Of a DNA stretch of 7,688 nt, positions 1-6,812 are shown piece after piece (position 1 is the first letter of the stretch; each line of letters opens with the position of its first letter). The DNA is from an uncultured Bacteroidales bacterium (lineage in GTDB: Bacteria > Bacteroidota > Bacteroidia > Bacteroidales > UBA932). The stretch lies in NCBI GenBank assembly GCA_902488725.1, contig CABTXO010000068.1, positions 1 through 7,688 on the forward strand, read 5' to 3'. The position numbers and the translations under genes were made by a program. Under the pieces are notes generated by a model that saw only the letters and a program-made list of their open reading frames with translations, made no database searches and was not told the origin of the DNA.

Positions 1-1
1 C

Positions 2-94
2 CGCCGGAAGACGGCCGTCCTCAGGCATATTCCCGAAACAGAGGCTATCGATCGCCTTCTTGCACTGATTCAGGCGGAGCAGGAAGCTTCTTGA
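2..94 (+). CDS. C-terminal end of an unidentified protein (partial)
   Basis: A plus-strand frame is open from the left edge and ends at a TGA at 92-94, giving 30 residues before the stop. The tail looks protein-like: a basic start (RRKTAVLRHIPE) followed by an acidic/leucine amphipathic stretch (TEAIDRLLALIQAEQEAS) typical of a C-terminal helix. I do not recognise the family. It would converge on the minus-strand CNNM gene and overlap its last codons by 50 nt (45-94). About 57% of its third codon positions are G or C, lower than in the strongly GC3-biased genes nearby, so coding support is moderate. Another plus-strand frame is also open here, so this could be chance; the neighbouring sequence to the left would settle it. 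Confidence 0.4.
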   Translation, partial: RRKTAVLRHIPETEAIDRLLALIQAEQEAS

Positions 95-1364
95 CGATGA
101 CCTTGTCGATGCGGGCGCCGTCCTTGTCGGCAATCTCGAAGCTGAAGTCCCTCCACGTGCATTTCTCCCCCGTGGCGGGGACATGCCCGGTCACCTCCAT
201 CAGCATCCCGGCGACCGTGGAAAAATCGTAATCCTCCATCGAATCCTCGATGTCGAAATGGGTCAGGAAGTCGTAGATCGACATCTGGCCGTCCACCAGC
301 CAGCCGTCCCCGTCCTGTCGGGCGACGATGTCGGGATTCTGCTGGGGTTCCGTCCCCAGGTTGCCCACGAGGGCGTTCAGGATGTCCTTCAGGGAGATGA
401 TGCCGCAGAGGGATCCGAATTCGTCGCAGACCAGGGCCCGGTTGACCTTGTTCTGCTTCATGTCCTCCAGCACGGCGTAGACGCTCATGTTCTCATGGAA
501 ATAGAACGGCTCCTTCATCATCTGCCGCAGGTCGATGGTCCCGTCCGACGGGATGCTTCCCAGTTTGAGGACGTAGTCCTTGAGAGTGAGAACACCGAGC
601 ACGTGGTCCAGGTCACCATCCGCGACAGGGTACTGTTCGAAGAGGTGGTTCTCGATCGTGCGCTGGATTTCCGCCCGGTCCATGGTAACGTCCAGCCAGA
701 TGATGTCGTCCCGCAGGGTCATGATCGTGCTGACGCTCAGGTCGCCCAGCGCGAAGACGTGTTCCACGAGGTCTTGTTCGACCGGAGATACTTCCCCGTC
801 GTCGGTTCCCTCCTGGAGGATGGACTTGATTTCGTCCTCCGTCACCTTGGATTCCTGCTCACGGATGCCCAGAAGTTTGATCACGCCTTCCGTGCTTCTC
901 GCCAGCAGGTTCACCGCAGGCGTGGCGAGCCATGCGAAAAACCGCATCGGACCGGCCATCCGCATGGAGACGCGCTCGGGATTGCTCATGCCGATCCGCT
1001 TGGGCACCAGTTCGCCCAGCAGGATGGTCAGGAAGGTGACAATGATGACGATCAGGGTCTTGGCGAGGGTGGCGGCGGGACCGGAGGACATGCCGAAGGC
1101 CGCCAGCCAGGCGGAGAAGGTGTCGGCAATCCGGTCGCCCGAGACGATACCGGTCACGATGCCGATGAGGGTGATCCCGATCTGTACGGCGGAGAGGAAC
1201 TTGTCCGGATCGGAAGCCAAGTCCAGCGCCTTCTTGGAGGGGTGGCTGCCCTGGTCCGCCTCTGCCTGCAGACGGGACTTGCGGGCTGAGATCAGGGCGA
1301 TCTCGGACATCGAGAACAGACCGTTCAGCAGGATGAGGACGAGAATGAAGATGGCTTCTCCCAT
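45..1364 (-). CDS. CNNM/CBS/CorC-domain membrane protein (hemolysin-family, putative cation transporter)
   Basis: A 439-residue protein of the widespread UPF0053 family, often labelled hemolysin or CorC/TlyC-like. Members are linked to divalent cation (Mg2+/Co2+) transport or efflux; the haemolysin name is historical. The order is as expected: an N-terminal CNNM (DUF21) membrane domain at about 1-165 with hydrophobic segments near 4-20, 58-76, 100-120 and 138-154, including FSMSEIALISARKSRL (17-32) and the GELVPKRIG motif (117-125). A CBS pair follows at about 210-335 (IMTLRDDIIWL at 214; LVCDEFGSLCGIISLKDI at 311-328), then a CorC_HlyC domain at about 345-428. Length is normal. The ATG at 1362-1364 sits 4 nt after the psd stop, so it is probably co-transcribed as the last gene of the rsfS operon. 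Its 3' end overlaps a putative convergent gene. The family call is firm; the transported ion cannot be read from sequence. The Bacteroidota gliding protein GldE belongs to the same superfamily, but nothing here specifically supports that role. Confidence 0.93.
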   Translation of the reverse strand: MGEAIFILVLILLNGLFSMSEIALISARKSRLQAEADQGSHPSKKALDLASDPDKFLSAVQIGITLIGIVTGIVSGDRIADTFSAWLAAFGMSSGPAATLAKTLIVIIVTFLTILLGELVPKRIGMSNPERVSMRMAGPMRFFAWLATPAVNLLARSTEGVIKLLGIREQESKVTEDEIKSILQEGTDDGEVSPVEQDLVEHVFALGDLSVSTIMTLRDDIIWLDVTMDRAEIQRTIENHLFEQYPVADGDLDHVLGVLTLKDYVLKLGSIPSDGTIDLRQMMKEPFYFHENMSVYAVLEDMKQNKVNRALVCDEFGSLCGIISLKDILNALVGNLGTEPQQNPDIVARQDGDGWLVDGQMSIYDFLTHFDIEDSMEDYDFSTVAGMLMEVTGHVPATGEKCTWRDFSFEIADKDGARIDKVIVKKLPAPPESVQEGDR

Positions 1365-1368
1365 GACC

Positions 1369-2025
1369 TTATTTCAGCACGGCGAGGACGGTTTCGCAGG
1401 CCCTGGCCCGATCCCCTACCTTGACCTTCAATTCCGCGTCCAGCGGCAGAAAGACGTCGATCCGGGAGCCGAACTTGATGATGCCGCACTGCTTTCCCTT
1501 CTCGACGCGGTCCCCTTCCCGGGAATAGCACACGATGCGGCGCGCGAAGGTACCGGCAATCTGCTTGAAGAAGATCTCGCCGTGTGCGTTCCGGATGCCG
1601 GTGGACGAATGTTCGTTCCGTTCGGACGCTTTCGGGAGGAAGGCCAGGAAATAATGACCGGGATGGTACTTGTAGTAAAACACCGTTCCGGTCATCGGCC
1701 AGAAGTTGGAATGGACATCGAAGAAGTCCATGTACACGGAGACCTGGATGCATTCCTGCTTCAGGCACTCGGGCTCGAACACTTTCCGGATGATGACGAC
1801 CTTGCCGTCGGCGACGGAGGTCACGGCCTGTTCAGACGGATCCGGGACCTCCCGGGCGGGAACCCGGTGGAACCAGAGCACGAAGAACATGAAGGCGAAC
1901 AGCAGCAGCGCGATCGGGAGGAGGATGTACAGGTTGTGCACAAAGACGGTCAGGCAGACGAGCAGTCCGGCGAACACGGCCCACACCGATGCGATCGTTC
2001 CATATGAATTCTTGTCTATCTTCAC
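1369..2025 (-). CDS. psd: Phosphatidylserine decarboxylase proenzyme, short form
   Basis: Decarboxylates phosphatidylserine to phosphatidylethanolamine at the inner membrane, the last step of PE synthesis. Translated from the GTG at 2023-2025 it is 218 residues, close to the roughly 220-230 of the compact Bacteroidota/archaeal-like PSD class. Two hydrophobic segments lie at about 12-30 and 32-51. The catalytic domain follows with VADGKV (71-76), DVHSNFWP (103-110), FLPKASERNEHS (129-140), QIAGTFARRIV (155-165) and the self-cleavage motif KFGSRID (184-190). Cleavage between Gly186 and Ser187 would create the pyruvoyl prosthetic group and split the chain into beta and alpha subunits. The only in-frame ATG upstream (2113-2115) lies inside cdsA and would add 30 residues with no resemblance to the family, while the chosen start gives the expected basic N-terminus (KIDKNSYGT). 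It follows cdsA by 55 nt and precedes the CNNM gene by 4 nt. Confidence 0.95.
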   Translation of the reverse strand: MKIDKNSYGTIASVWAVFAGLLVCLTVFVHNLYILLPIALLLFAFMFFVLWFHRVPAREVPDPSEQAVTSVADGKVVIIRKVFEPECLKQECIQVSVYMDFFDVHSNFWPMTGTVFYYKYHPGHYFLAFLPKASERNEHSSTGIRNAHGEIFFKQIAGTFARRIVCYSREGDRVEKGKQCGIIKFGSRIDVFLPLDAELKVKVGDRARACETVLAVLK

Positions 2026-2040
2026 GGGGTATCCGATGGT

Positions 2041-2072
2041 TTTCGGGACAAAAATAAGCAATATTCCCGAAA
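2041..2072 (-). repeat. 8-bp inverted repeat in the cdsA-psd gap
   Basis: The plus strand carries TTTCGGGA at 2041-2048 and its exact reverse complement TCCCGAAA at 2065-2072, separated by 16 mostly AT nucleotides. As minus-strand RNA this could form an 8-bp stem ending 15 nt before the psd GTG, in the only sizeable intercistronic gap of the operon. There is no U-tract after the stem, so it is not a standard terminator. A stem of this size with this loop is expected about once or twice by chance in 7.7 kb, so a function is speculative. Confidence 0.25.
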
Positions 2073-2080
2073 CTGTAAAA

Positions 2081-2911
2081 TCAGAGGAGATCGAAGATGG
2101 CGAGGTAAATCGCACCGAAGGGCATCGCCATCAGGGTACTGTCGAAGCGGTCCAGCATGCCGCCGTGGCCCGGGATGATGTTTCCCGAATCTTTCACGTC
2201 GTAGACGCGCTTCCACTGCGATTCGAAGAGGTCGCCGTAGACACCGGCCACGTTCATGATCACGGCCAGGATCAGGCAGTGCATGAGCGGGAACCGCAGG
2301 ATGCCATATTCATAGAGCACGAAGGCGGAGAGGACGGAAGTGACCATTCCCCCGGCGAAGCCCACCCAGGTCTTTTTCGGCGAGACGGACGGGAAGAGCT
2401 TCCGCGGGAACTTCTTGCCGAGAGTGATGCCGAAGGCGAAGGCGCCCACGTCCGAACACCAGATGATCACGAAAAAGCAGATCAGCAGCAGTCCGCTGAA
2501 GTTGCCTTGCTTGTCGAAGGCGATCAGGTTCGAGAGTGCAAGGGGCACGGCGATGTACAGCAGGCCCGTGTAGATGTTCGAGAGTTTGCCGTATTCTTCC
2601 TTCTCCTTAATGTACAGTGAGTTGACCATTACGATGAAGACCGGGATCATGGACAGGGCCACGAAACGCATGGGCATGTGGTAGGCAGAAACCGCGAACA
2701 AGATGACGAAGAGGAAAATCCCGGCCAGGATGGCCAGGAATTTCGAGAAGCGGTAGCTACGACCCATGGTGATGTGGTAGAACTCCACCAGCATCAGCAC
2801 CATGATCAGGATCACCATGCCTGCGAACAGGAACTTGTTGAAGAGCAGGCAGGCCAGCATCACCAGCACGAACACGGTGCCGGATATGGTCCGCACCGTG
2901 ACGTTATTCAT
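2081..2911 (-). CDS. cdsA: Phosphatidate cytidylyltransferase (CDP-diacylglycerol synthase)
   Basis: Makes CDP-diacylglycerol and pyrophosphate from phosphatidic acid and CTP in the inner membrane, the branch point for all phospholipids. The 276-residue protein is almost wholly hydrophobic, with multiple membrane segments (for example 10-30, 31-47, 58-76, 84-100, 113-131, 138-152, 185-202 and 208-226). It ends with the complete CDS signature at 231-257: SQWKR, KDSGN, PGHGG, then DRFD, including the Asp residues that bind metal. A second conserved segment, FPSVSPKKTWVG (173-184), is also present. The ATG at 2909-2911 was chosen because it gives the usual short N-terminus ([13 protein letters not shown]). 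An in-frame ATG at 2957-2959 lies within ftsH and would add an unrelated 16-residue basic leader. The chosen start overlaps the ftsH stop by 8 nt (ATGAATAA), suggesting translational coupling. Length is normal for the family, and psd downstream continues the same pathway. Confidence 0.96.
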   Translation of the reverse strand: MNNVTVRTISGTVFVLVMLACLLFNKFLFAGMVILIMVLMLVEFYHITMGRSYRFSKFLAILAGIFLFVILFAVSAYHMPMRFVALSMIPVFIVMVNSLYIKEKEEYGKLSNIYTGLLYIAVPLALSNLIAFDKQGNFSGLLLICFFVIIWCSDVGAFAFGITLGKKFPRKLFPSVSPKKTWVGFAGGMVTSVLSAFVLYEYGILRFPLMHCLILAVIMNVAGVYGDLFESQWKRVYDVKDSGNIIPGHGGMLDRFDSTLMAMPFGAIYLAIFDLL

Positions 2912-4907
2912 CTTGCGGAGGGGTTTGGTTGACAATTGCTTCCGGCCGGATGTCGTCATGGGCGGGCTTGACTTTCGGACCGAGAATCTTCTCGATGTCC
3001 TCGGCGAAGATCACCTCCTTGTCGAGCAGAATCTGCGCCATCCGGACAAAGCCGTCCTTATGGTCTTCCAGCAGCTTGAGAGTCTTGTCGTGGATCTGCT
3101 TCACCAGGTCCTTGACTTCCTGATCCATGATTTCGGCCGTCTTCTCACTGTACGGACGGCTGAAATCGTAGCCGCGGGTCCCGGTCGAGTCGTAGAAAGA
3201 AATCTCGCCGATCTTCTCGCTCATGCCGTAGTACTGCACCATGCTGTAGGCCATCTGCGTCAGCCGTTCGAGGTCGTTCAGCGCGCCGGTGGCCGGCTCG
3301 CCGTTGATGATTTCCTCCGCCACGCGGCCGCCGATCAAGGCGCACATCTTGTCGATCAGCACGGACTTGGACAGAATCTTCCGTTCGTCCGGCAGATACC
3401 AGGTCAGACCAAGGGCTTCCCCTCTCGGAATCAGGCTCACCTTGAACACGGGGTCGGAATAGGGCAGCAGCCAGCCGACTGTAGCGTGTCCCGCCTCGTG
3501 GTAGGCCGTGGTGCGCTTTTCGGCCGGAGTCATGATGGAGCCCTTTTTCTCGAGCCCGCCGATGATCCTGTCGGCGGCATCCAGGAAGTCCTGCTTGTCG
3601 ATTTCCTGCTTGTTCTTTCGTGCGGCCGTCAGCGCCGCCTCGTTGCAGACATTCGCGATGTCCGCGCCCGAGAAGCCCGGCGTGTGCTGCGCCATGAACT
3701 TCACGTCGAATTCCGGCGAAACCTTCAGCCCGCGGATGTGGACTTTGAAAATCTCTTCCCGCTCCTGGAGTTCCGGCAGGTCCACGTGGATCTGGCGGTC
3801 GAAGCGGCCTGCGCGCATCAGGGCCTTGTCCAGAATGTCCGCGCGGTTGGTCGCGGCCAGGATGATGACACCCGAATTGGTGTCGAAGCCGTCCATCTCG
3901 GTCAGGAGCTGGTTCAGGGTGTTCTCCCGCTCGTCGTTGGACGAAAAGCCCACGTTCTTGCCGCGGGCCCGTCCCACCGCGTCGATCTCGTCGATGAAGA
4001 CGATGCAGGGGGCCTTCTCCTTGGCCTGCCGGAAGAGGTCGCGCACGCGGGAGGCCCCCACGCCCACGAACATTTCCACGAAATCGGAGCCCGAAATGGA
4101 GAAGAACGGCACGTTCGCCTCCCCAGCCACGGCCTTGGCCAGCAGGGTCTTGCCGGTGCCCGGAGGCCCGACCAGCAGGGCACCCTTCGGGATCTTGCCG
4201 CCGAGGGCGGTGTATTTCTTGGGATTCTTCAGGAAATCCACGATTTCCATCACCTCCTCCTTCGCGCCGTACAGTCCAGCCACGTCCTTGAAGGTCACGT
4301 TGACCTTCTCTTTGTCCGCCAACTTGCCGGTGGATTTGCCGACATTGAAGATCCCGCCGCCGACTCCCCCGCCGGGACCGCCGCCTCCCATGTTCCGGTT
4401 GAAGCCCCGGAACATCCAGATCCACATCAGGATCAGCAGAACCGGGAACAGGATCCATTCGAGCACCTGGCCCCACATGCGGCTGTCATTCTCGGTGACC
4501 ACCTTGACTTTCTCATTTTCCGGCAGCGCCGCGTTCAGTTCCCCGAATTCCTGTTCAGGGTTGAACTTGTCGGAGACCATGAACGTGAAGTGCGGGGAAT
4601 TGGCCGGGACCTTGCCGCCGAATTTTTCGGAATATTTCGCCAGCCGGTCCGGGCGGATGGCGATGCTGCCCTTGTAGTCGTTGCGGATGTAGGTGATCTG
4701 CTTGATGTCGCCCGCAGCGAACATCGTCTTCACTTCGTCCCATTCAATCTTCTGCGGATTGGCTCCCGACTGGCTGAACAAGAGCCAGGCGATCCCCAAG
4801 ACGAGGATCAGGTAGAGCCAGGAGAAGTTGAACCGGATGCGGAGGGGCTTGCGGTTCATGTTTCCGTTGTCGCGGCCGCCGGGCCGCATGTTCATATCGT
4901 CAGGCAT
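2904..4907 (-). CDS. ftsH: ATP-dependent zinc metalloprotease FtsH
   Basis: Hexameric inner-membrane AAA+ protease that extracts and degrades damaged membrane proteins and selected soluble regulators. The 667-residue protein has a short polar N-terminus, a first membrane segment at about 29-45, a periplasmic domain at about 46-148, a second membrane segment at about 149-167 and a glycine-rich linker ([12 protein letters not shown], 174-185). The ATPase domain has Walker A GPPGTGKT (247-254), the pore-loop phenylalanine F280 in MFVGVGA, Walker B FIDEID (304-309) and the second region of homology with arginine fingers R365/R368 in RAGRFDR. The peptidase domain has HEAGH at 470-474 and the third zinc ligand D545 in GALNDLE. 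All key residues are present. The ATG at 4905-4907 overlaps the rsfS stop by 8 nt (ATGCCTGA). The frame stays open upstream to an ATG at 5034-5036, but those 43 codons lie over rsfS and look non-native. Length matches Bacteroidota FtsH. Confidence 0.98.
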   Translation of the reverse strand: MPDDMNMRPGGRDNGNMNRKPLRIRFNFSWLYLILVLGIAWLLFSQSGANPQKIEWDEVKTMFAAGDIKQITYIRNDYKGSIAIRPDRLAKYSEKFGGKVPANSPHFTFMVSDKFNPEQEFGELNAALPENEKVKVVTENDSRMWGQVLEWILFPVLLILMWIWMFRGFNRNMGGGGPGGGVGGGIFNVGKSTGKLADKEKVNVTFKDVAGLYGAKEEVMEIVDFLKNPKKYTALGGKIPKGALLVGPPGTGKTLLAKAVAGEANVPFFSISGSDFVEMFVGVGASRVRDLFRQAKEKAPCIVFIDEIDAVGRARGKNVGFSSNDERENTLNQLLTEMDGFDTNSGVIILAATNRADILDKALMRAGRFDRQIHVDLPELQEREEIFKVHIRGLKVSPEFDVKFMAQHTPGFSGADIANVCNEAALTAARKNKQEIDKQDFLDAADRIIGGLEKKGSIMTPAEKRTTAYHEAGHATVGWLLPYSDPVFKVSLIPRGEALGLTWYLPDERKILSKSVLIDKMCALIGGRVAEEIINGEPATGALNDLERLTQMAYSMVQYYGMSEKIGEISFYDSTGTRGYDFSRPYSEKTAEIMDQEVKDLVKQIHDKTLKLLEDHKDGFVRMAQILLDKEVIFAEDIEKILGPKVKPAHDDIRPEAIVNQTPPQDE

Positions 4908-5289
4908 CTTTTTGTTCCTTTGTGTTTTTGGAGGCGGGGGTCTTCCGCTCCTTGTATTCCTTGTGCGGAGCGTCCGCCCAGAGGTCTTCGAGCCGGTAGA
5001 AGGCGCGGTATTCCGTGAGGAAAATATGGGCGACAATGTCGCCGTAGTCCAGGATCACCCAGAAATTGTTCTCCAGGCCCTGCGTGCGGAGGGGTTTCCG
5101 GCCGAGTTCGCGCATCTTCTCGATGACGTTGTCGGCGATCGCGTTGACGGCAGTCGTGGAATCCGCGTTGCAGACCATGAAGTGGTCGGTGATGGCGGTC
5201 CCCAAGGGTCTCAGGTCGATTCCGACGACATTTTGTGCCTTCTTGTCCTGCATGGCATCGGCCATCACCCTCAGATCGTGTGTAATCAT
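4900..5289 (-). CDS. rsfS: Ribosome silencing factor RsfS (Iojap/YbeB family)
   Basis: Binds ribosomal protein uL14 on the large subunit and blocks joining of the two subunits, lowering translation under nutrient limitation. The 129-residue protein has the whole Iojap domain at about 8-108: a first helix (VMADAMQDKKAQN, 8-20), a strand VVGIDLRPLG, ITDHFMVCNADS (33-44), the DYGDIVAHIFL core (81-91) and the C-terminal R-FY-LE-LW-DA pattern (95-107). A lysine/glutamate-rich tail of about 20 residues follows. The ATG at 5287-5289 was chosen because an A-rich, AT-rich leader with no Shine-Dalgarno precedes it, as usual in Bacteroidota; a later in-frame ATG at residue 9 would trim the first helix. 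It is the first gene of the operon and is read divergently from birA. Confidence 0.95.
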   Translation of the reverse strand: MITHDLRVMADAMQDKKAQNVVGIDLRPLGTAITDHFMVCNADSTTAVNAIADNVIEKMRELGRKPLRTQGLENNFWVILDYGDIVAHIFLTEYRAFYRLEDLWADAPHKEYKERKTPASKNTKEQKDA

Positions 5290-5305
5290 ATTCGTTTATT
5301 ATTTT

Positions 5306-5313
5306 TACTTTTG
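5306..5313 (+). promoter_or_regulatory. Putative -7 box of the birA promoter
   Basis: TACTTTTG matches the Bacteroidota -7 consensus TAnnTTTG and lies 46 nt before the birA ATG, leaving a plausible untranslated leader of about 40 nt. I see no clear -33 TTTG element at the usual 19-21 nt upstream, so support is only partial. It overlaps the TTTGCAAA palindrome. Confidence 0.4.
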
Positions 5314-5334
5314 CAAAGTCACACTGGCAATCTG

Positions 5335-5342
5335 CAAAGATA
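5335..5342 (-). promoter_or_regulatory. Putative -7 box of the rsfS-ftsH-cdsA-psd operon promoter
   Basis: Read on the minus strand, this is TATCTTTG, matching the Bacteroidota -7 consensus TAnnTTTG. It lies 45 nt before the rsfS ATG, leaving a short A-rich leader. Upstream, TTGTTG lies inside the first birA codons (about 5365-5370), 22 nt from the box, slightly beyond the usual 19-21 nt spacing for a -33 element. If correct, the operon promoter overlaps the start of birA. Confidence 0.45.
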
Positions 5343-5359
5343 AAACAATTTCCGAACCA

Positions 5360-6118
5360 ATGCACAACAAGATCCACATCATCTGGTACGACGAGCTGGA
5401 TTCCACGAACAGCGAAGCTCTGCGGCACATTTCCAGCTTTGCCAATTTGTCAGTCCTGGGGGCGGTCAACCAGACGGCGGGCCGCGGGCAGCGGGGCAAC
5501 ACCTGGCACGCCGCGCCCGGGGAGAACCTGACCTTCTCGATGGTGCTGAAGTTCGGACCCTCCGGCCTGCCGCCGCTGCGGGCCGACCGGCAGTTCCGGA
5601 TCAGCCAGGCGGCGACGCTGGGCCTGCTGGACTTCCTCGCCGAGGAAGCCATCTCCTGCACGGTGAAGTGGCCGAACGATGTCTACGCCGGGCGGAAGAA
5701 GATCAGCGGCATGCTGGTGGAGAATGTGCTGGACGGGGAATATGTGTCCGCGAGCGTGGTGGGGATCGGGCTTAACGTCAACCAGCGGGACTTTCCGCCC
5801 GCGCTGGTCAACCCCACTTCCATGGCTTGCCAGACTCATGAGCGCTACGACATCAAGACCTTGCTCCCCCGCCTCTGCGCCCTGCTGGGCCGGCGGTTCG
5901 AAGCCTTGGAGGACGAGGACGCCTGCACCTCCCTGATGCAGGAATATGTCGATTCACTCTTCCAGCTGGGCACGCCGCATGACTATGTCGAATGCGCCAC
6001 CGCCGAAACCTTTTCCGGCACCATCGTCGGCGTGACCCCCGCCGGCCGCCTCCTGCTCCAGCCCGCAGACGGCCCGCTGCGCACCTACGCCTTCAAGGAA
6101 GTCAGCTACCTCATTTGA
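5360..6118 (+). CDS. birA: Biotin-[acetyl-CoA carboxylase] ligase, class I (no DNA-binding domain)
   Basis: Activates biotin with ATP to biotinyl-5'-AMP and transfers it to the target lysine of biotin carboxyl carrier proteins. The 252-residue protein holds the catalytic and C-terminal domains only. It shows DSTNSEA (14-20), the adenylate-binding loop GRGQRGNTW (41-49), ENLTFSMVL (55-63), KWPNDVY with the key lysine K103 (103-109), GRKKISGMLVE (111-121) and VGIGLNVNQ (134-142). The small C-terminal SH3-like domain lies at about 215-252 (FSGTIVGVTPAGRLLL). The helix-turn-helix of E. coli BirA is absent, so it should be a ligase without repressor function. The ATG at 5360-5362 is the only start that gives the normal N-terminus; the frame is open further upstream, but that part crosses rsfS. 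It is divergent from rsfS and convergent with rpe, with a 32-nt gap holding no clear terminator. Confidence 0.95.
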   Translation: MHNKIHIIWYDELDSTNSEALRHISSFANLSVLGAVNQTAGRGQRGNTWHAAPGENLTFSMVLKFGPSGLPPLRADRQFRISQAATLGLLDFLAEEAISCTVKWPNDVYAGRKKISGMLVENVLDGEYVSASVVGIGLNVNQRDFPPALVNPTSMACQTHERYDIKTLLPRLCALLGRRFEALEDEDACTSLMQEYVDSLFQLGTPHDYVECATAETFSGTIVGVTPAGRLLLQPADGPLRTYAFKEVSYLI

Positions 6119-6150
6119 GGTTTCGTAAATGCAGAGATGGAACGATGTGC

Positions 6151-6804
6151 TCAGCCGCGCAGGGCGGCGAGGGCGGCTGCGGGGTCGGGGGCGCGGAAGA
6201 CGGAGCTGCCGGCGACGAGGATGGTGGCACCGGCCCGTACGAGGGCTGCGGCGTTGGCCGGGGAAACCCCGCCGTCCCCCTCGATGTCCTTCCGGAGGCC
6301 GCGCCGAAGCATTTCGGCACGCAGGTCGGCGATGCGTCCGCAGGAGGATTCGATGAACTTCTGGCCGCCGAAACCGGCAAAGACCGACATGATAAGGAAA
6401 AAGTCGGCCTCCTCCAGGAAGGGGAAGAGCCGTGCGACGGGGATGTCCGGATTGATGGCCAGACCCGCCCGGGCACCGCAGGCGCGGATGTGCGCCAGCG
6501 TCCGGGCCGGATCTTCCCCGCCCTGTTCGGCCGCGTCCAGGTGGAAACTGATCATCGCCGAACCGGCCTTGGCGAACCGCTCCACGTACCGGTCAGGATG
6601 CACGATCATCAGGTGGGTGTCCAGCGGCTTCTTCGCCTCCTTCGCGATGGCCTCCACGACCGGGAAGCCGAAGGAAAGGTTCGGGACGAAGCTGCCGTCC
6701 ATGATGTCCAGGTGGAAGAGGTCGGCATGTTCATTGACAAACTGCACATCCTTCCTGAGATTCAGGAAGTCGGCGGACAGGATGGAAGGAGCGATCTGGA
6801 CCAT
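6151..6804 (-). CDS. rpe: Ribulose-phosphate 3-epimerase
   Basis: Interconverts D-ribulose 5-phosphate and D-xylulose 5-phosphate in the cytosolic non-oxidative pentose phosphate pathway. The 217-residue length is standard for this TIM-barrel enzyme. Visible signatures are APSILSADF (5-13), HLDIMDGSFVPNLSFG (31-46) with H31, D33 and M35, THLMI with H64, M139 in LIMSVFAGFGGQKF (137-150), the second catalytic aspartate D177 in EGDGG (175-179), and the phosphate-binding VAGSSVF (197-203). All acid-base and metal residues are kept. Two signature positions differ from the common form: the usual VNPGFGGQ reads VFAGFGGQ, and the usual EVDGG reads EGDGG. The ATG at 6802-6804 gives the canonical start VQIAPSILSADF; the upstream open frame lies over pepD. 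The gap to the pepD stop is 8 nt, so the two are probably co-transcribed. Rpe is the clear family call; allulose/other hexose-phosphate 3-epimerases are relatives and cannot be fully excluded. Confidence 0.93.
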   Translation of the reverse strand: MVQIAPSILSADFLNLRKDVQFVNEHADLFHLDIMDGSFVPNLSFGFPVVEAIAKEAKKPLDTHLMIVHPDRYVERFAKAGSAMISFHLDAAEQGGEDPARTLAHIRACGARAGLAINPDIPVARLFPFLEEADFFLIMSVFAGFGGQKFIESSCGRIADLRAEMLRRGLRKDIEGDGGVSPANAAALVRAGATILVAGSSVFRAPDPAAALAALRG

Positions 6805-6812
6805 ATGCAAAG

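Larger units (their letters stand above)
5290..5359. promoter_or_regulatory. Divergent intergenic promoter region between rsfS and birA
   Basis: This 70-nt AT-rich gap is the only divergent junction in the window, so it should hold the promoters for both the five-gene operon and birA. It contains one TAnnTTTG box on each strand, matching the -7 element of the Bacteroidota primary sigma factor (listed separately). The heptamer TGCAAAG occurs twice in direct orientation, at 5312-5318 and 5333-5339, exactly 21 bp apart, and an 8-bp palindrome TTTGCAAA lies at 5310-5317. Neither start has a Shine-Dalgarno sequence. Promoter function is inferred. Confidence 0.65.

Noticed and set aside
183..2007. 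Long plus-strand open frames opposite the CNNM gene and psd
   Set aside because: These are antisense shadows of well-supported genes; their translations are low-complexity in R, H, D, G and S and show no family motifs.
27..2073. The 13-mer ATATTCCCGAAAC at 27-39 and again at 2061-2073
   Set aside because: One chance 13-mer match is not surprising in 7.7 kb (rough expectation about 0.4), and the copies lie in unrelated contexts (a gene tail and an intercistronic gap).
4353..4388. Glycine-rich low-complexity stretch in FtsH as a possible insertion or repeat expansion
   Set aside because: A glycine-rich linker after the second membrane segment is usual in FtsH, particularly in Bacteroidota; the frame and length are normal.
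3145..4476. A second minus-strand frame of over 400 codons inside ftsH
   Set aside because: It is a shifted frame over the ATPase and peptidase domains; the composition is dominated by R, G, P and H and only the ftsH frame carries Walker and HEXXH motifs.
2802..5018. A plus-strand frame open for over 700 codons, antisense to ftsH and the start of cdsA
   Set aside because: It lies opposite intact ftsH and cdsA with full catalytic motifs. The translation is rich in H, R, D, V and L with no recognisable domain, as expected when strong GC3 bias removes stops from the complementary frame.
6119..6150. Possible bidirectional terminator between birA and rpe
   Set aside because: The 32-nt convergent gap shows no GC-rich stem or T-tract on either strand.
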